Notes under the pieces: model-generated
Told to the model about the DNA's origin: nothing
Database searches by the model: none
Seen by the model: only the letters and a program-made list of their open reading frames with translations
NCBI GenBank assembly: GCA_030841245.1
Contig: JAVEDG010000361.1
Location: forward strand, 1 to 12,851
DNA from: Actinomycetota bacterium
GTDB taxonomy: Bacteria > Actinomycetota > Actinomycetes > JACCUZ01
DNA: 12,851 bases
Direction: 5' to 3'
Made by a program: the position numbers and the translations under genes
In this document: positions 5,628 through 12,342 of the stretch, piece by piece
How positions within the stretch are numbered: the first letter of the stretch is position 1
Layout: every line of letters starts with the position of its first letter

Positions 5628-6560
5628 ATGACCGACCGGCGGATGGCCCACGGCACCGGGCTCGTCACCAGACACCGGCCCAGCGACGTCGTGCTCGACG
5701 TGTGGTTCCCCGAACCGCGGCTCGGGTCCCCTGCGGATGAAGGCGGCCAGACCGGCCTCGACGACCTCTGCGCGGACGACCCGGACCGCGAGACCACACG
5801 TGAGCTGGTGCAGGTCGTCGTCGACCTCGACGCCGAGCCGAAGGACACCTCCGACGTCTGGCTGCGGCTGCACCTGCTCTCGCACCGGCTCGTCCGTCCG
5901 CACGAGGTCGACCTGACAGGAATCTTCGACAGGCTCACCAACGTCGTCTGGACCAACCACGGCCCGTGCGCGGTGGACGCCTTCGAGCAGACGCGGATGC
6001 GGCTGCTGCGGCGGGGCCCGGTGCAGGTGCTGGGCGTCGACAAGTTCCCGCGGATGGTCGACTACGTGCTGCCCAGCGGGGTGCGCATCGCCGATGCGGA
6101 CCGGGTGCGCCTCGGTGCCCATCTCGCGGTCGGCACGACCGTGATGCACGAAGGCTTCGTCAACTACAACGCGGGGACGCTCGGCGTCTCGATGGTCGAG
6201 GGCCGGATCAGCGCGGGGGTGGTCGTCGGCGACGGCTCGGACATCGGCGGCGGGGCATCGATCATGGGCACGCTGTCCGGCGGTGGCGCCGACGTCATCA
6301 CGATCGGGGCCGGCTGCCTGCTGGGCGCGAACTCCGGCGTCGGCATCTCGCTCGGCGACGGGTGCGTCGTCGAAGCCGGGTGCTACGTCACCGCCGGCAC
6401 CAAGGTGCGGCTGCCCGACGACTCCGTGGTCAAGGCCCGCGAGCTCTCGGGCCAGCCGGGCCTGCTGTTCTGGCGCAACAGCCTCAGCGGCTCCATCGAG
6501 GTCCGCCAGCGGGAAGGCAGCTGGGGAAGCCTCAACGCCGCGCTGCACGCGAACGACTGA
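5628..6560 (+). CDS. dapD: Tetrahydrodipicolinate N-succinyltransferase (DapD), actinobacterial type
   Basis: A 310-residue acyltransferase that moves succinyl from succinyl-CoA to tetrahydrodipicolinate, the committed step of the succinylase diaminopimelate/lysine branch. The N-terminal ~130 residues form the variable domain. Residues ~145-265 form the left-handed beta-helix: VGTTVMHEGFVNYNAG (168-183), SMVEGRISAGVVVGDGSD (188-205), GGGASIMGTLSGGG (207-220) and VVEAGCYVTAGTKV (247-260). Glu191 in MVEGR and Gly214 in SIMG correspond to the catalytic Glu199 and Gly222 reported for the M. tuberculosis enzyme. The ATG at 5628 is used; an in-frame ATG at 5643 is an alternative. No good Shine-Dalgarno is present, and CAGGCT lies 6 nt before the ATG as a weak -10 candidate. 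It is followed after 2 nt by the ARB-07466-like gene. Confidence 0.96.
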   Translation: MTDRRMAHGTGLVTRHRPSDVVLDVWFPEPRLGSPADEGGQTGLDDLCADDPDRETTRELVQVVVDLDAEPKDTSDVWLRLHLLSHRLVRPHEVDLTGIFDRLTNVVWTNHGPCAVDAFEQTRMRLLRRGPVQVLGVDKFPRMVDYVLPSGVRIADADRVRLGAHLAVGTTVMHEGFVNYNAGTLGVSMVEGRISAGVVVGDGSDIGGGASIMGTLSGGGADVITIGAGCLLGANSGVGISLGDGCVVEAGCYVTAGTKVRLPDDSVVKARELSGQPGLLFWRNSLSGSIEVRQREGSWGSLNAALHAND

Positions 6561-6562
6561 CG

Positions 6563-7396
6563 TTGCAGTTCACCCGGCGCGGGCGTCTGATCGCCACCCT
6601 CTCCGCGGGCGTGGTCGCGCTGCTGCTCGTGGGGTACGTCGTGCGCTTCACCCCGGTAGGCGCCCTGCTCGGGATCCCCGGTAGCCGGCCGTGCCACGTC
6701 ACGGTGTCGGGTCACTCGAAGTCATGGAGCCGCCAGCAGGCGATGACCGCGACGACCGTGGCCGGTGTCGGCGTGCGGATCGGTGCGACCGTCAACGGTG
6801 TCGCTGCCGCCGTGGCCCGCGCCGGGAGCGGCACCGGCGACGCGGGCATCACACCGGCTGCAGCCCGGGAGATCTACCACCGGCTGCCGGACCGCGCCCA
6901 CCCGAGCGCCGACCAGGTCGCGCTGGCGCGTGCCCTGATGGGCCTGGACGGACGAGCGCTCGCGTGCGTCGTGCCGTGGCGCCAGGGTCACCTGGGTCGC
7001 GAGCAGATGGGCCCGATCGGGCTCACCCCGCGAGCCGAGTCGGTGCGCTCAGCGATGCTCGCGGTGTTCGGCTCCCAGCCCATCGGCGGCTACGCACCCG
7101 GCGGCGTCCGGAGCGGTCACATGCCGGGTTCCGCGCACTACGAGGGCCGGGCGATCGACGTGTTCTTCCGGCCGATCGACACGAAGCACCGCGCGGCGGG
7201 ATGGGTGACCGCGCAGTTCCTCGTCGCGCACGCCGCGGACCTGCACGTCGCCACCGTCATCTTCAACGCCCGGATCTGGAGCGCGCAGCGCTCGGCCGAA
7301 GGCTGGCGGCCCTACGTGCTGCCGCCGGACGAGCGGGACAACGCGGTGCTGATGCACCGGGACCACGTCCACGTCGACGTCATCCGGGGCGGCTGA
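6563..7396 (+). CDS. Membrane-anchored protein with ARB-07466-like C-terminal domain
   Basis: A 277-residue protein. A basic N-terminus (RRGR) and one hydrophobic segment at about 9-28 (LIATLSAGVVALLLVGYVV) indicate a signal anchor with the rest outside the cell. The middle (40-150) is of unknown type, with Cys44 and Cys135 possibly disulfide-bonded. The C-terminus (~155-277) fits the ARB-07466-like domain: GHMPGSAHYEGRAIDVF (185-201), a RIWS motif (237-240), GWRPY (247-251) and RDHVHVDV (266-273). His192/Asp199 and Asp267/His268/His270 resemble the metal-site pattern of M15-like peptidases, so a cell-wall peptidase or binding role is a reasonable inference but unproven. The start is TTG at 6563: it lies 2 nt after the dapD stop and gives a proper N-in basic end, and no better start is near. 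Co-transcribed with dapD. Confidence 0.82.
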   Translation: MQFTRRGRLIATLSAGVVALLLVGYVVRFTPVGALLGIPGSRPCHVTVSGHSKSWSRQQAMTATTVAGVGVRIGATVNGVAAAVARAGSGTGDAGITPAAAREIYHRLPDRAHPSADQVALARALMGLDGRALACVVPWRQGHLGREQMGPIGLTPRAESVRSAMLAVFGSQPIGGYAPGGVRSGHMPGSAHYEGRAIDVFFRPIDTKHRAAGWVTAQFLVAHAADLHVATVIFNARIWSAQRSAEGWRPYVLPPDERDNAVLMHRDHVHVDVIRGG

Positions 7397-7758
7397 CCAC
7401 CAGCGGCGCAGCCTCCCTCCGTGCGGCCGGACGGCGCCAGCTGCGCCGGTCGTCGCGCCGGACGACTGCCACGGTGCGGAGGGACCAGCTCGATCGGCCG
7501 ACGCACCGGCCGAGGATCGCGCCCGCGCATCTGTGCAAGGTCGAGGCCGAGCCCCGACACAAACATCAGGTCGCAGCGAGCGGCCGAGCCTCCAGGGAGA
7601 GCGCCGTGACCATCATCAGCCAGCAGGTCCGGCTCGTCCGGTCCCCGCAGCCGTTGCACAGCGCCCCACTGGACCTACGGACACCCTCTGGGCGCCGGCT
7701 GCCCTACTAGCCTTCGCGCCGGCGGCCCTCCCCCAAACAGCCGCCGGAGCGACAGGCA

Positions 7759-7778
7759 CCCGACGCTGAACCGTCGGG
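7759..7778. terminator. Small hairpin, possible terminator
   Basis: CCCGACG at 7759-7765 and CGTCGGG at 7772-7778 form a perfect 7-bp stem with a 6-nt loop. It lies about 360 nt past the dapD/ARB-07466 operon end and 190 nt past the small gene on the other strand. No T-run follows, so the terminator call is weak. Confidence 0.3.
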
Positions 7779-7843
7779 CGTGGATGGCGCCGGCGCTCGG
7801 AGGACACAACCGTCCACGGCAGCGCAACGAAGCCCTGACCGGC

Positions 7844-7937
7844 GCTCGACTGGCGCAAGATGGCTGACCTTCTCGGCCCGAACCAGCCGTTTCGCGCCAG
7901 TGGAGCTCGGCGAGCCGCCGTTTCGCGCCGGTGGAGC
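7844..7937. repeat. Three related intergenic repeat units
   Basis: A 21-bp unit GCCGTTTCGCGCC(A/G)GTGGAGC occurs at 7886-7906 and 7917-7937 with one mismatch, spaced 31 bp apart. A third, inverted copy of its core lies at 7844-7856 and is complementary to 7894-7906 at 12 of 13 positions. It lies just beyond the stop codon of the small minus-strand gene. No flanking target-site duplication or transposase is seen. Confidence 0.7.
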
Positions 7938-7970
7938 CTGGTCGGCCGGGCCGGGCCGCGAGCCGCGAGC

Positions 7971-8138
7971 CTAGGCGGACTGCATCTCGGCCGTGATCAG
8001 CTCGAGCGCCTCGTCCTCGTAGCGGTCGGACAGGCGCTCAGCAAGTCTGGACTCTCCGCGCTCGAGAGCGGCATTGACCTCCCACGCGTACTGGTCGTGC
8101 AGGTCGTGCAGCTTGTCGGTCAGCGTCATCGGTGCCAT
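7971..8138 (-). CDS. Small acidic conserved-looking protein (55 aa), function unknown
   Basis: A 55-residue protein, beginning MAPMTLTDKLHDLHDQYAWE and ending LITAEMQSA, with mostly helical, charged, amphipathic composition (LERGESRLAERLSDRYEDEA). No signal peptide, Cys, or known motif is present. Coding is supported by the high-GC third-position pattern and two well-placed ribosome binding sites: GGAG 9 nt before the ATG at 8138, and GGAAG 9 nt before the in-frame ATG at 8129, which would give 52 residues. It sits 121 bp after dapC on the same strand and may be its last cistron or have its own promoter. I recall similar short proteins near fdxA/dapC in other actinobacteria but cannot confirm that here. 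Confidence 0.75.
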   Translation of the reverse strand: MAPMTLTDKLHDLHDQYAWEVNAALERGESRLAERLSDRYEDEALELITAEMQSA

Positions 8139-8173
8139 CTTCCGTCACTCCATCGAGCTGGGCTCGCTCGTCA

Positions 8174-8247
8174 CCCATGCGTCCAGCATGGGCGTCACAC
8201 ATGTCTTCGTCGTTACGTTGGGCGTCCGCCTGCGTTGCCGTAACGAC
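8174..8247. terminator. Hairpin plus 9-bp inverted repeat between dapC and the small gene
   Basis: The 121-bp gap holds two palindromes. CCCATGC (8174-8180) and GCATGGG (8186-8192) form a perfect 7-bp stem with a 5-nt loop, 36 nt before the small gene's ATG. GTCGTTACG (8209-8217) and CGTAACGAC (8239-8247) are a perfect 9-bp inverted repeat with a 21-nt spacer, 12 nt after the dapC stop. The latter could be a dapC terminator or an operator for the small gene; the former lies in its likely leader. Sequence alone does not decide. Confidence 0.35.
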
Positions 8248-8259
8248 AGGTGACGGAAC

Positions 8260-9381
8260 TCACTCGAGCCGTCTGGCGGCTGCAGCGACCCGTTCGTCGG
8301 TCGCGGTCAGCGCCACCCGCACGTGCTGAGTCCCGGCACGCCCGTAGAACGCCCCGGGCGCGACCAGGATTCCGAGGTCGGCGAGGCGCCTCACCGAAGC
8401 CCAGCAGTCCTCGTCGCGGGTGACCCAGAGGTAGAGCCCCGCCGCCGACTGCTCGACGCGCCAGCCGGCCCCCTCGAGCGCCGCCCACAGGGTCCGGCGT
8501 CGGTGGCGGTAGCGCTCCCGTTGCTCGGCCACGTGGTCGTCGTCCCCGAGCGCCGCTGCCATGACCGCCTGCACCGGGGCGGGCACCATCATCCCGGCGT
8601 GCCGTCGCGCCTCCCGCAGGTCGCCGACGAGCCTCGGGTCGCCTGCCACCAGCCCGGCGCGGTAGCCGGCCAGGTTGGACTGCTTGGACAGCGAGTAGAC
8701 CGCCAGCAGACCGTCGTGGGTGCCACCGCACACGTCCGGGTGCAGCACCGAGGTCGTCTCGGCGTCCCAGCCCAGCTCGGCGTAGCACTCGTCGGAGGCG
8801 ACGACCGCGCCGCGTTCCCGCGCCCAGTCCACCACCTTGCGCAGGTGGTCCAGGCCCAGCACGGCCCCGGTCGGGTTGGCCGGCGAGTTGACCCAGACCA
8901 GCCCGACCCGAGCCGGGCCGAGGGCGGTCAGCCCGTCGCTGGGGACCGGTCGGGCGCCGGCCAGGCGTGCGCCCACGTCGTACGTCGGATAGGCCGTCTC
9001 GGGATGCACCACGACGTCGCCCGGCCCGAGACCCAGCAGGGTCGGCAGCCAGGCCACCAGCTCCTTGGACCCGATGGTGGGCAGCACCGCGGCCGGGTCG
9101 AGGTCCGGGACACCGCGGCGGCGAGCGAACCACGCGGCGGCGGCCGCGCGGAGCAACGGGGTCCCCGCCGTCTGCGGGTAGCCCGGCGCGTCGGAGGCGT
9201 CGGCCAGCACACGCTGCAGGAACGCCGGCGTCGGGTCGACCGGCGTCCCGACCGACAGGTCGACCACGCCGTCGGGATGGGCCTGCGCCAGCTCGGCGTA
9301 CGGCGCGAGCGCGTCCCACGGGAACTCCGGCAGTCGCGCCGCGGCCGTCGCCCGCGTCGCGTCGCCCGTCCCCGCGGACAC
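8260..9381 (-). CDS. dapC: Succinyldiaminopimelate transaminase (DapC), actinobacterial type
   Basis: A 373-residue fold-type I PLP aminotransferase (class I/II). Expected reaction: glutamate-dependent amination of N-succinyl-2-amino-6-oxopimelate to succinyl-LL-diaminopimelate, the step between DapD and DapE. Visible motifs: LSVGTPVDPTP (42-52, substrate loop), TIGSKELV (102-109), PETAYPTY (127-134), NSPANPTG (165-172), SDECYAELG (196-204, PLP-binding Asp197) and SLSKQSNLAGYRAG (230-243) with the Schiff-base Lys233. The start is GTG at 9381, 5 nt after the ferredoxin stop; the open frame continues upstream, but only through the ferredoxin gene's antiparallel shadow. The fdx-dapC pairing and nearby dapD and dapE support DapC over other aminotransferases (the mycobacterial counterpart is Rv1178, from memory). 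Substrate identity rests on family and context. Confidence 0.9.
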   Translation of the reverse strand: MSAGTGDATRATAAARLPEFPWDALAPYAELAQAHPDGVVDLSVGTPVDPTPAFLQRVLADASDAPGYPQTAGTPLLRAAAAAWFARRRGVPDLDPAAVLPTIGSKELVAWLPTLLGLGPGDVVVHPETAYPTYDVGARLAGARPVPSDGLTALGPARVGLVWVNSPANPTGAVLGLDHLRKVVDWARERGAVVASDECYAELGWDAETTSVLHPDVCGGTHDGLLAVYSLSKQSNLAGYRAGLVAGDPRLVGDLREARRHAGMMVPAPVQAVMAAALGDDDHVAEQRERYRHRRRTLWAALEGAGWRVEQSAAGLYLWVTRDEDCWASVRRLADLGILVAPGAFYGRAGTQHVRVALTATDERVAAAARRLE

Positions 9382-9386
9382 CGCCG

Positions 9387-9713
9387 TCAGTGGTCCTGGT
9401 TCTGTGGCGGCAGCACCTCGATCAGCGGGTGGTCCTTGTCGATCTTGCCCAGCTTGGCGGCGCCGCCCGGCGAGCCGAGGTCGTCGAAGAACTCGACGTT
9501 GGCCTTGTAGTAGTCCTTCCACTGCTCCGGTGTGTCGTCCTCGTAGAAGATCGCCTCGACCGGACAGACCGGCTCGCAGGCGCCGCAGTCGACGCACTCG
9601 TCCGGGTGGATGTACAGCATCCGGTTGCCCTCGTAGATGCAGTCCACAGGGCACTCGTCGATGCAGGCCTTGTCGATGACGTCCACGCAGGGCTGCGCGA
9701 TGACGTAGGTCAC
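9387..9713 (-). CDS. fdxA: Seven-iron ferredoxin (FdxC/FdxA type)
   Basis: A 108-residue bacterial ferredoxin with one [3Fe-4S] and one [4Fe-4S] cluster. The cysteine pattern is C9, C17, C21, C25, C40, C43, C46, C50. It matches Azotobacter-type 7Fe ferredoxin offset by one: C9/C17/C50 for the 3Fe cluster, C21/C40/C43/C46 for the 4Fe cluster and C25 left over. The usual acidic C-terminal extension (FYEDDTPEQWKDYYKAN) follows. A cytoplasmic electron carrier; partners (for example P450s or reductases) are not nearby. The start is GTG at 9713, with a strong GGGAGG Shine-Dalgarno 9 nt upstream. First gene of an operon with dapC (5-nt gap), divergent from the GNAT gene. Co-transcription with dapC is common in actinobacteria, though no biochemical link is evident. 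Confidence 0.96.
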   Translation of the reverse strand: MTYVIAQPCVDVIDKACIDECPVDCIYEGNRMLYIHPDECVDCGACEPVCPVEAIFYEDDTPEQWKDYYKANVEFFDDLGSPGGAAKLGKIDKDHPLIEVLPPQNQDH

Positions 9714-9768
9714 GGTCTGTTCCCTCCCGGGGACTGGTCACGTCTGCAGGGCGTCCCGCCCGCTCCCT

Positions 9769-9774
9769 AGTATC
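9769..9774 (+). promoter_or_regulatory. Putative -10 element for the GNAT gene
   Basis: TAGTAT fits TANNNT and would start transcription near 9781, leaving a leader of about 33 nt with GAGGGGG before the GTG at 9814. It lies in the 100-bp divergent gap with the ferredoxin gene. No convincing -35 element is seen. Confidence 0.4.
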
Positions 9775-9813
9775 GCGTCCGTCGCCGGAGACGGCGAACC
9801 GAGGGGGCCGGAC

Positions 9814-10785
9814 GTGTCGAGCGAGGACCTGATGGACGCTTCGTGGCTCGGCCTGCGGGTGTCGGTGCGGACGACCGCGGGCGGGGGCCGGTTCACCGAC
9901 ACCGTCGGTCACCTGCTCGACCTGACCACCGGGGGCGCGCAGGTGTTGCGGCGCGACGGCCGACTCACCGAGCTGGTGCGAGCCGACGTCGTGGCCGCCA
10001 AGGTCGTCCCCCCTGAGCCGGTCCGGCCGGGGTGGGACGTCCCGCCCCTCACGCCCGACGCGCTGCAACGCATCTGCCACGCCGGCTGGCCGGCCCGCCA
10101 GGTCGCCCCGCTGGGCGACTGGCTGCGCCGGGCGCACGGCGGCGTCACCGGACGGGCCAACTCCACCCTCGCGTCGGGCGACCCCGGCCGGCCGCTCGAG
10201 GAGGCGCTGGCAACGACGGCGCAGTGGTACGCCGAGCGCGGGCTCCCGCCCCTGCTGCAGCTCCCCCTGGCCGACCCGGTCAACCCGGCGCTGGAGCGGC
10301 TGGGCTGGGAGCGCCGGCACGTCACCGTCGTGCAGGTGGCCCCGGTGGACTCCTTGCTGCGCACGCTCCCCGAGCAGCCCGGCCTGACGGCCCGGCTGGC
10401 CGACCGCCCGGACGACGTCTGGTGCGCGATGATGCACGACCTCGCCGCCGATGCGGCCACCCATCTCGCGATCCTGACGGCTCCGCCGGTCGTCACGTTC
10501 GCCACGGTGCTGCGCGACGGACGCCCGGTCGGCATCGGGCGCGCGTCGGCGGACGGCGCCTGGACCGGGATCACGTCCGTCGACGTGGCCCCGGCGGCCC
10601 GCCGGCAGGGAGTCGGCTCGGCCGTGATGCGTGCCCTGGTGGCGTGGGCCGCGGGAGTCGGTGCGCGCGCGACCTACCTCCAGGTCCGTGCCGGGAACCC
10701 GGGCGCGCTGCGGCTCTACGCCGCTCTGGGATACCGGACCCACCACCCCTACGTCTACCGCGCTCCCGCTCATGACGGCGCATAG
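9814..10785 (+). CDS. GNAT family N-acetyltransferase, Rv0428c-like
   Basis: A 323-residue two-part protein. The N-terminus (about 11-65, LGLRVSVRTTAGGGRFTDTVGHLLDL) looks like the SH3-like beta-barrel domain of Rv0428c-type proteins; the C-terminal half (~200-320) is a GNAT acetyltransferase. The acetyl-CoA loop is ARRQGVGSAVM (262-272), preceded by the strand ITSVDVAP (253-260), and the late motif NPGALRLYAALGYR (295-308) is typical. It should transfer acetyl from acetyl-CoA to an amine; the acceptor is unknown. The start is GTG at 9814, with GAGGGGG 6 nt upstream; an in-frame ATG at 9832 is less well placed. Its TAG stop forms the first half of the TAGGCT element before the CysRS-like gene, which it may overlap by 14 nt if that gene starts at 10772. 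Confidence 0.85.
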   Translation: MSSEDLMDASWLGLRVSVRTTAGGGRFTDTVGHLLDLTTGGAQVLRRDGRLTELVRADVVAAKVVPPEPVRPGWDVPPLTPDALQRICHAGWPARQVAPLGDWLRRAHGGVTGRANSTLASGDPGRPLEEALATTAQWYAERGLPPLLQLPLADPVNPALERLGWERRHVTVVQVAPVDSLLRTLPEQPGLTARLADRPDDVWCAMMHDLAADAATHLAILTAPPVVTFATVLRDGRPVGIGRASADGAWTGITSVDVAPAARRQGVGSAVMRALVAWAAGVGARATYLQVRAGNPGALRLYAALGYRTHHPYVYRAPAHDGA

Positions 10786-10788
10786 GCT
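10783..10788 (+). promoter_or_regulatory. Putative -10 element overlapping the GNAT stop codon
   Basis: TAGGCT fits TANNNT and is followed by exactly 7 nt and GTG at 10796. The TAG is also the stop codon of the GNAT gene. This favours a leaderless CysRS-like transcript beginning at 10796. Confidence 0.4.
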
Positions 10789-10795
10789 GTCGTCG

Positions 10796-12244
10796 GTGTT
10801 CGAGCTGCACGACACCCGCACCCGGATGCTGGAGCCGGTCCAGCCGTCGACACGCGGGTCGTCGGGTCAGGGGCTGCTCCGGGTGTACTGCTGCGGCCCG
10901 ACCGTCTACCGCGACCAGCACGTCGGCAACCTGCGGACCTTCTTGCTCGCGGACCTCGTGCGACGTACGGCGGAGCAGGTCCACGGCTGGTCGGTGCGGC
11001 TGGTGCAGAACATCACCGACGTCGGGCACCTCGTCGACGACACCGAGATCGACGCCCACGGCGAGGACAAGGTGCTCGCCGAGGCCGCCCGGCTGGGCCT
11101 GACCGGCCTGGAGATCGCCCGGCGCTACGAGGAGCGCTTCCACCGCGACCTGGCCCGCCTCAACTGCCGCCCGGCCGACGCCTACCCGCGCGCCAGCGAG
11201 CACATCGAGCTGATGCTCGACCTGATCCGCACCCTCGTCGACCGCGGCCACGCCTACGTGGGCGGCGACGGATCGGTGTTCTTCGACGCGGCGTCCTTCC
11301 CGACGTACGGCGAGATCTCGGGCAACCGGCTCGACCGGTTGCGGCCCGGCCACCGGTTCGGCGGCGAGACCGACGAGAGCAAGCGCTTCCATGCCGACTG
11401 GGCGCTGTGGAAGCGCGCCGCCGAGCGACGCCAGATGACCTGGGACTCACCGTGGGGCCTCGGCTACCCGGGCTGGCACGTGGAGTGCTCCGCGATGTCG
11501 ATGGACCAGCTCGGCGAGCACATCGACCTGCACCTGGGCGGCATCGACCTGCGCTTCCCGCACCACGAGGACGAGCGCGCACAGAGCAACGCCGCAGTCG
11601 GTCACGAGGTGGTGCGGCGTTGGGTCCACGGCGAGCACCTGCTCTTCGAGGGCCGCAAGATGGCCAAGTCCACCGGCAACGTGGTGCTGCTCGACGACGT
11701 GGTCGCGCGCGGCCACGACCCGCTGGCCGTACGCCTGGCCTTCCTCGGGTCGCGCTACCGCACCCAGGTCGACCTGGGCTGGGAGGAGATCGCAGCAGCG
11801 GACCACACCCTGCGTCGCTGGCGGGAGCGGGTCGCGACGTGGGCCGAGTCGCCCAGCAAGACGATGTGCGCGGAGCACGTCGAGAAGGTGCACGCTGCCT
11901 TCGACCACGACCTGGACACCCCCGCCGCGCTGCAGGTGCTGCGGGCGATCGAGAGGGACGCCGAGCTCCCCGACGGCTCGAAGTTCGAGATGTTCGCCCA
12001 CCTCGACGGCCTCTTCGGTCTGGACCTGGTGCGCGACGTCGGTCGACCCCGGGACGAGCCGGCGCTCCCCGACGGAGCCGCCGAGCTGTTGGACGCGCGC
12101 GCCCGCGCCCGAGCCGACAAGGACTGGGCAGCCGCCGATGCGGTCCGGAACGAGCTCGCAGCGCTGGGTGTCGCGGTCACCGACACCCCCGAGGGCCAGA
12201 CCTGGCAACCCCTCTCCCGGCCTGACCCTCTCCCTCCCGGTTGA
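10796..12244 (+). CDS. Cysteinyl-tRNA synthetase-like class I ligase, non-standard type
   Basis: A 482-residue class I synthetase with the CysRS catalytic core, which activates cysteine with ATP and charges tRNA-Cys. Zinc ligands that recognise the cysteine thiol are kept: Cys33 (YCCGPTVY), Cys231 (GWHVECSAMS), His256 and Glu260 (FPHHEDERAQS). ATP motifs are HVGN (42-45, the HIGH motif) and KMAKS (288-292, for KMSKS). ADWALWK (200-206) and NITDVGHL (72-79) are CysRS-like, and the C-terminal helical part (~340-482) resembles the DALR/anticodon region. Length suits CysRS (~460-480) better than MshC (~410), the mycothiol ligase it could be confused with. The N-terminus differs from the usual actinobacterial CysRS, so it may be a second, divergent copy. 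GTG at 10796 gives the family-like MFELHDT start with TAGGCT 7 nt upstream; ATG at 10772 would add 8 residues. Its stop lies inside the terminal hairpin. Confidence 0.88.
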   Translation: MFELHDTRTRMLEPVQPSTRGSSGQGLLRVYCCGPTVYRDQHVGNLRTFLLADLVRRTAEQVHGWSVRLVQNITDVGHLVDDTEIDAHGEDKVLAEAARLGLTGLEIARRYEERFHRDLARLNCRPADAYPRASEHIELMLDLIRTLVDRGHAYVGGDGSVFFDAASFPTYGEISGNRLDRLRPGHRFGGETDESKRFHADWALWKRAAERRQMTWDSPWGLGYPGWHVECSAMSMDQLGEHIDLHLGGIDLRFPHHEDERAQSNAAVGHEVVRRWVHGEHLLFEGRKMAKSTGNVVLLDDVVARGHDPLAVRLAFLGSRYRTQVDLGWEEIAAADHTLRRWRERVATWAESPSKTMCAEHVEKVHAAFDHDLDTPAALQVLRAIERDAELPDGSKFEMFAHLDGLFGLDLVRDVGRPRDEPALPDGAAELLDARARARADKDWAAADAVRNELAALGVAVTDTPEGQTWQPLSRPDPLPPG

Positions 12245-12293
12245 TCATGCAGGAACCGGCCACCCGTGAGTGGCCGGTTCCTGCATGATCAAC
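12240..12293. terminator. Perfect 24-bp hairpin at the 3' end of the CysRS-like gene
   Basis: Arms 12240-12263 and 12270-12293 are perfectly complementary over 24 bp around a 6-nt loop. The left arm begins within the last sense codon and includes the TGA stop (12242-12244). It lies between convergent genes, 49 nt before the stop of the minus-strand membrane protein. Very stable, with no T-run, it suits a bidirectional terminator. It contains TGATCATGCAGGA, close to TGATCGTGAAGGA in the hairpin at 2119-2179. Confidence 0.75.
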
Positions 12294-12342
12294 GCCAATC
12301 AGGGTTGGGGGCCGGTCCTGCCAGTGCAGGGTGAGTGCGCGG

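Larger units (their letters stand above)
7397..7970. other. 574-bp intergenic tract without a convincing gene
   Basis: Lies between the ends of two convergent genes. Open frames here are short or low-complexity Arg/Ala/Pro translations with no family look. One 34-codon plus-strand frame (GTG at 7606, TAG at 7708-7710) has a GGGAG 6 nt upstream but no recognisable product. Contents: an 8-bp inverted repeat (7414-7421 with 7477-7484), a hairpin at 7759-7778, and a cluster of related GCGCC(A/G)GTGGAGC motifs at 7844-7937. It may hold transcription ends, a degraded gene or an unrecognised RNA. Confidence 0.6.

Noticed and set aside
5573..6043. Minus-strand extension of the VOC frame up to 6043
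   Set aside because: The Ser/Arg/Thr-rich translation is antisense to dapD; VOC homology begins at the ATG at 5572.
7606..7710. 34-codon plus-strand frame with GTG start and GGGAG upstream
   Set aside because: Too short, with no recognisable product; a purine-rich site at this spacing is common by chance in such DNA.
7397..7970. Possible insertion sequence remnant
   Set aside because: No terminal inverted repeats, target duplication or transposase fragment could be seen.
9382..10821. 853-residue minus-strand frame read as a long dapC fusion
   Set aside because: The upstream part is the shadow of the ferredoxin and GNAT genes in another frame; aminotransferase homology begins near the GTG at 9381.
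10796..12244. Assignment as MshC (mycothiol cysteine ligase)
   Set aside because: At ~482 residues it is longer than MshC (~410), and HVGN, HHEDE and the C-terminal anticodon-type region fit CysRS better.
12317..12330. CCTGC-CAGT-GCAGG mini-hairpin
   Set aside because: A 5-bp stem is expected by chance in GC-rich DNA, and the strong 24-bp hairpin beside it already explains termination.
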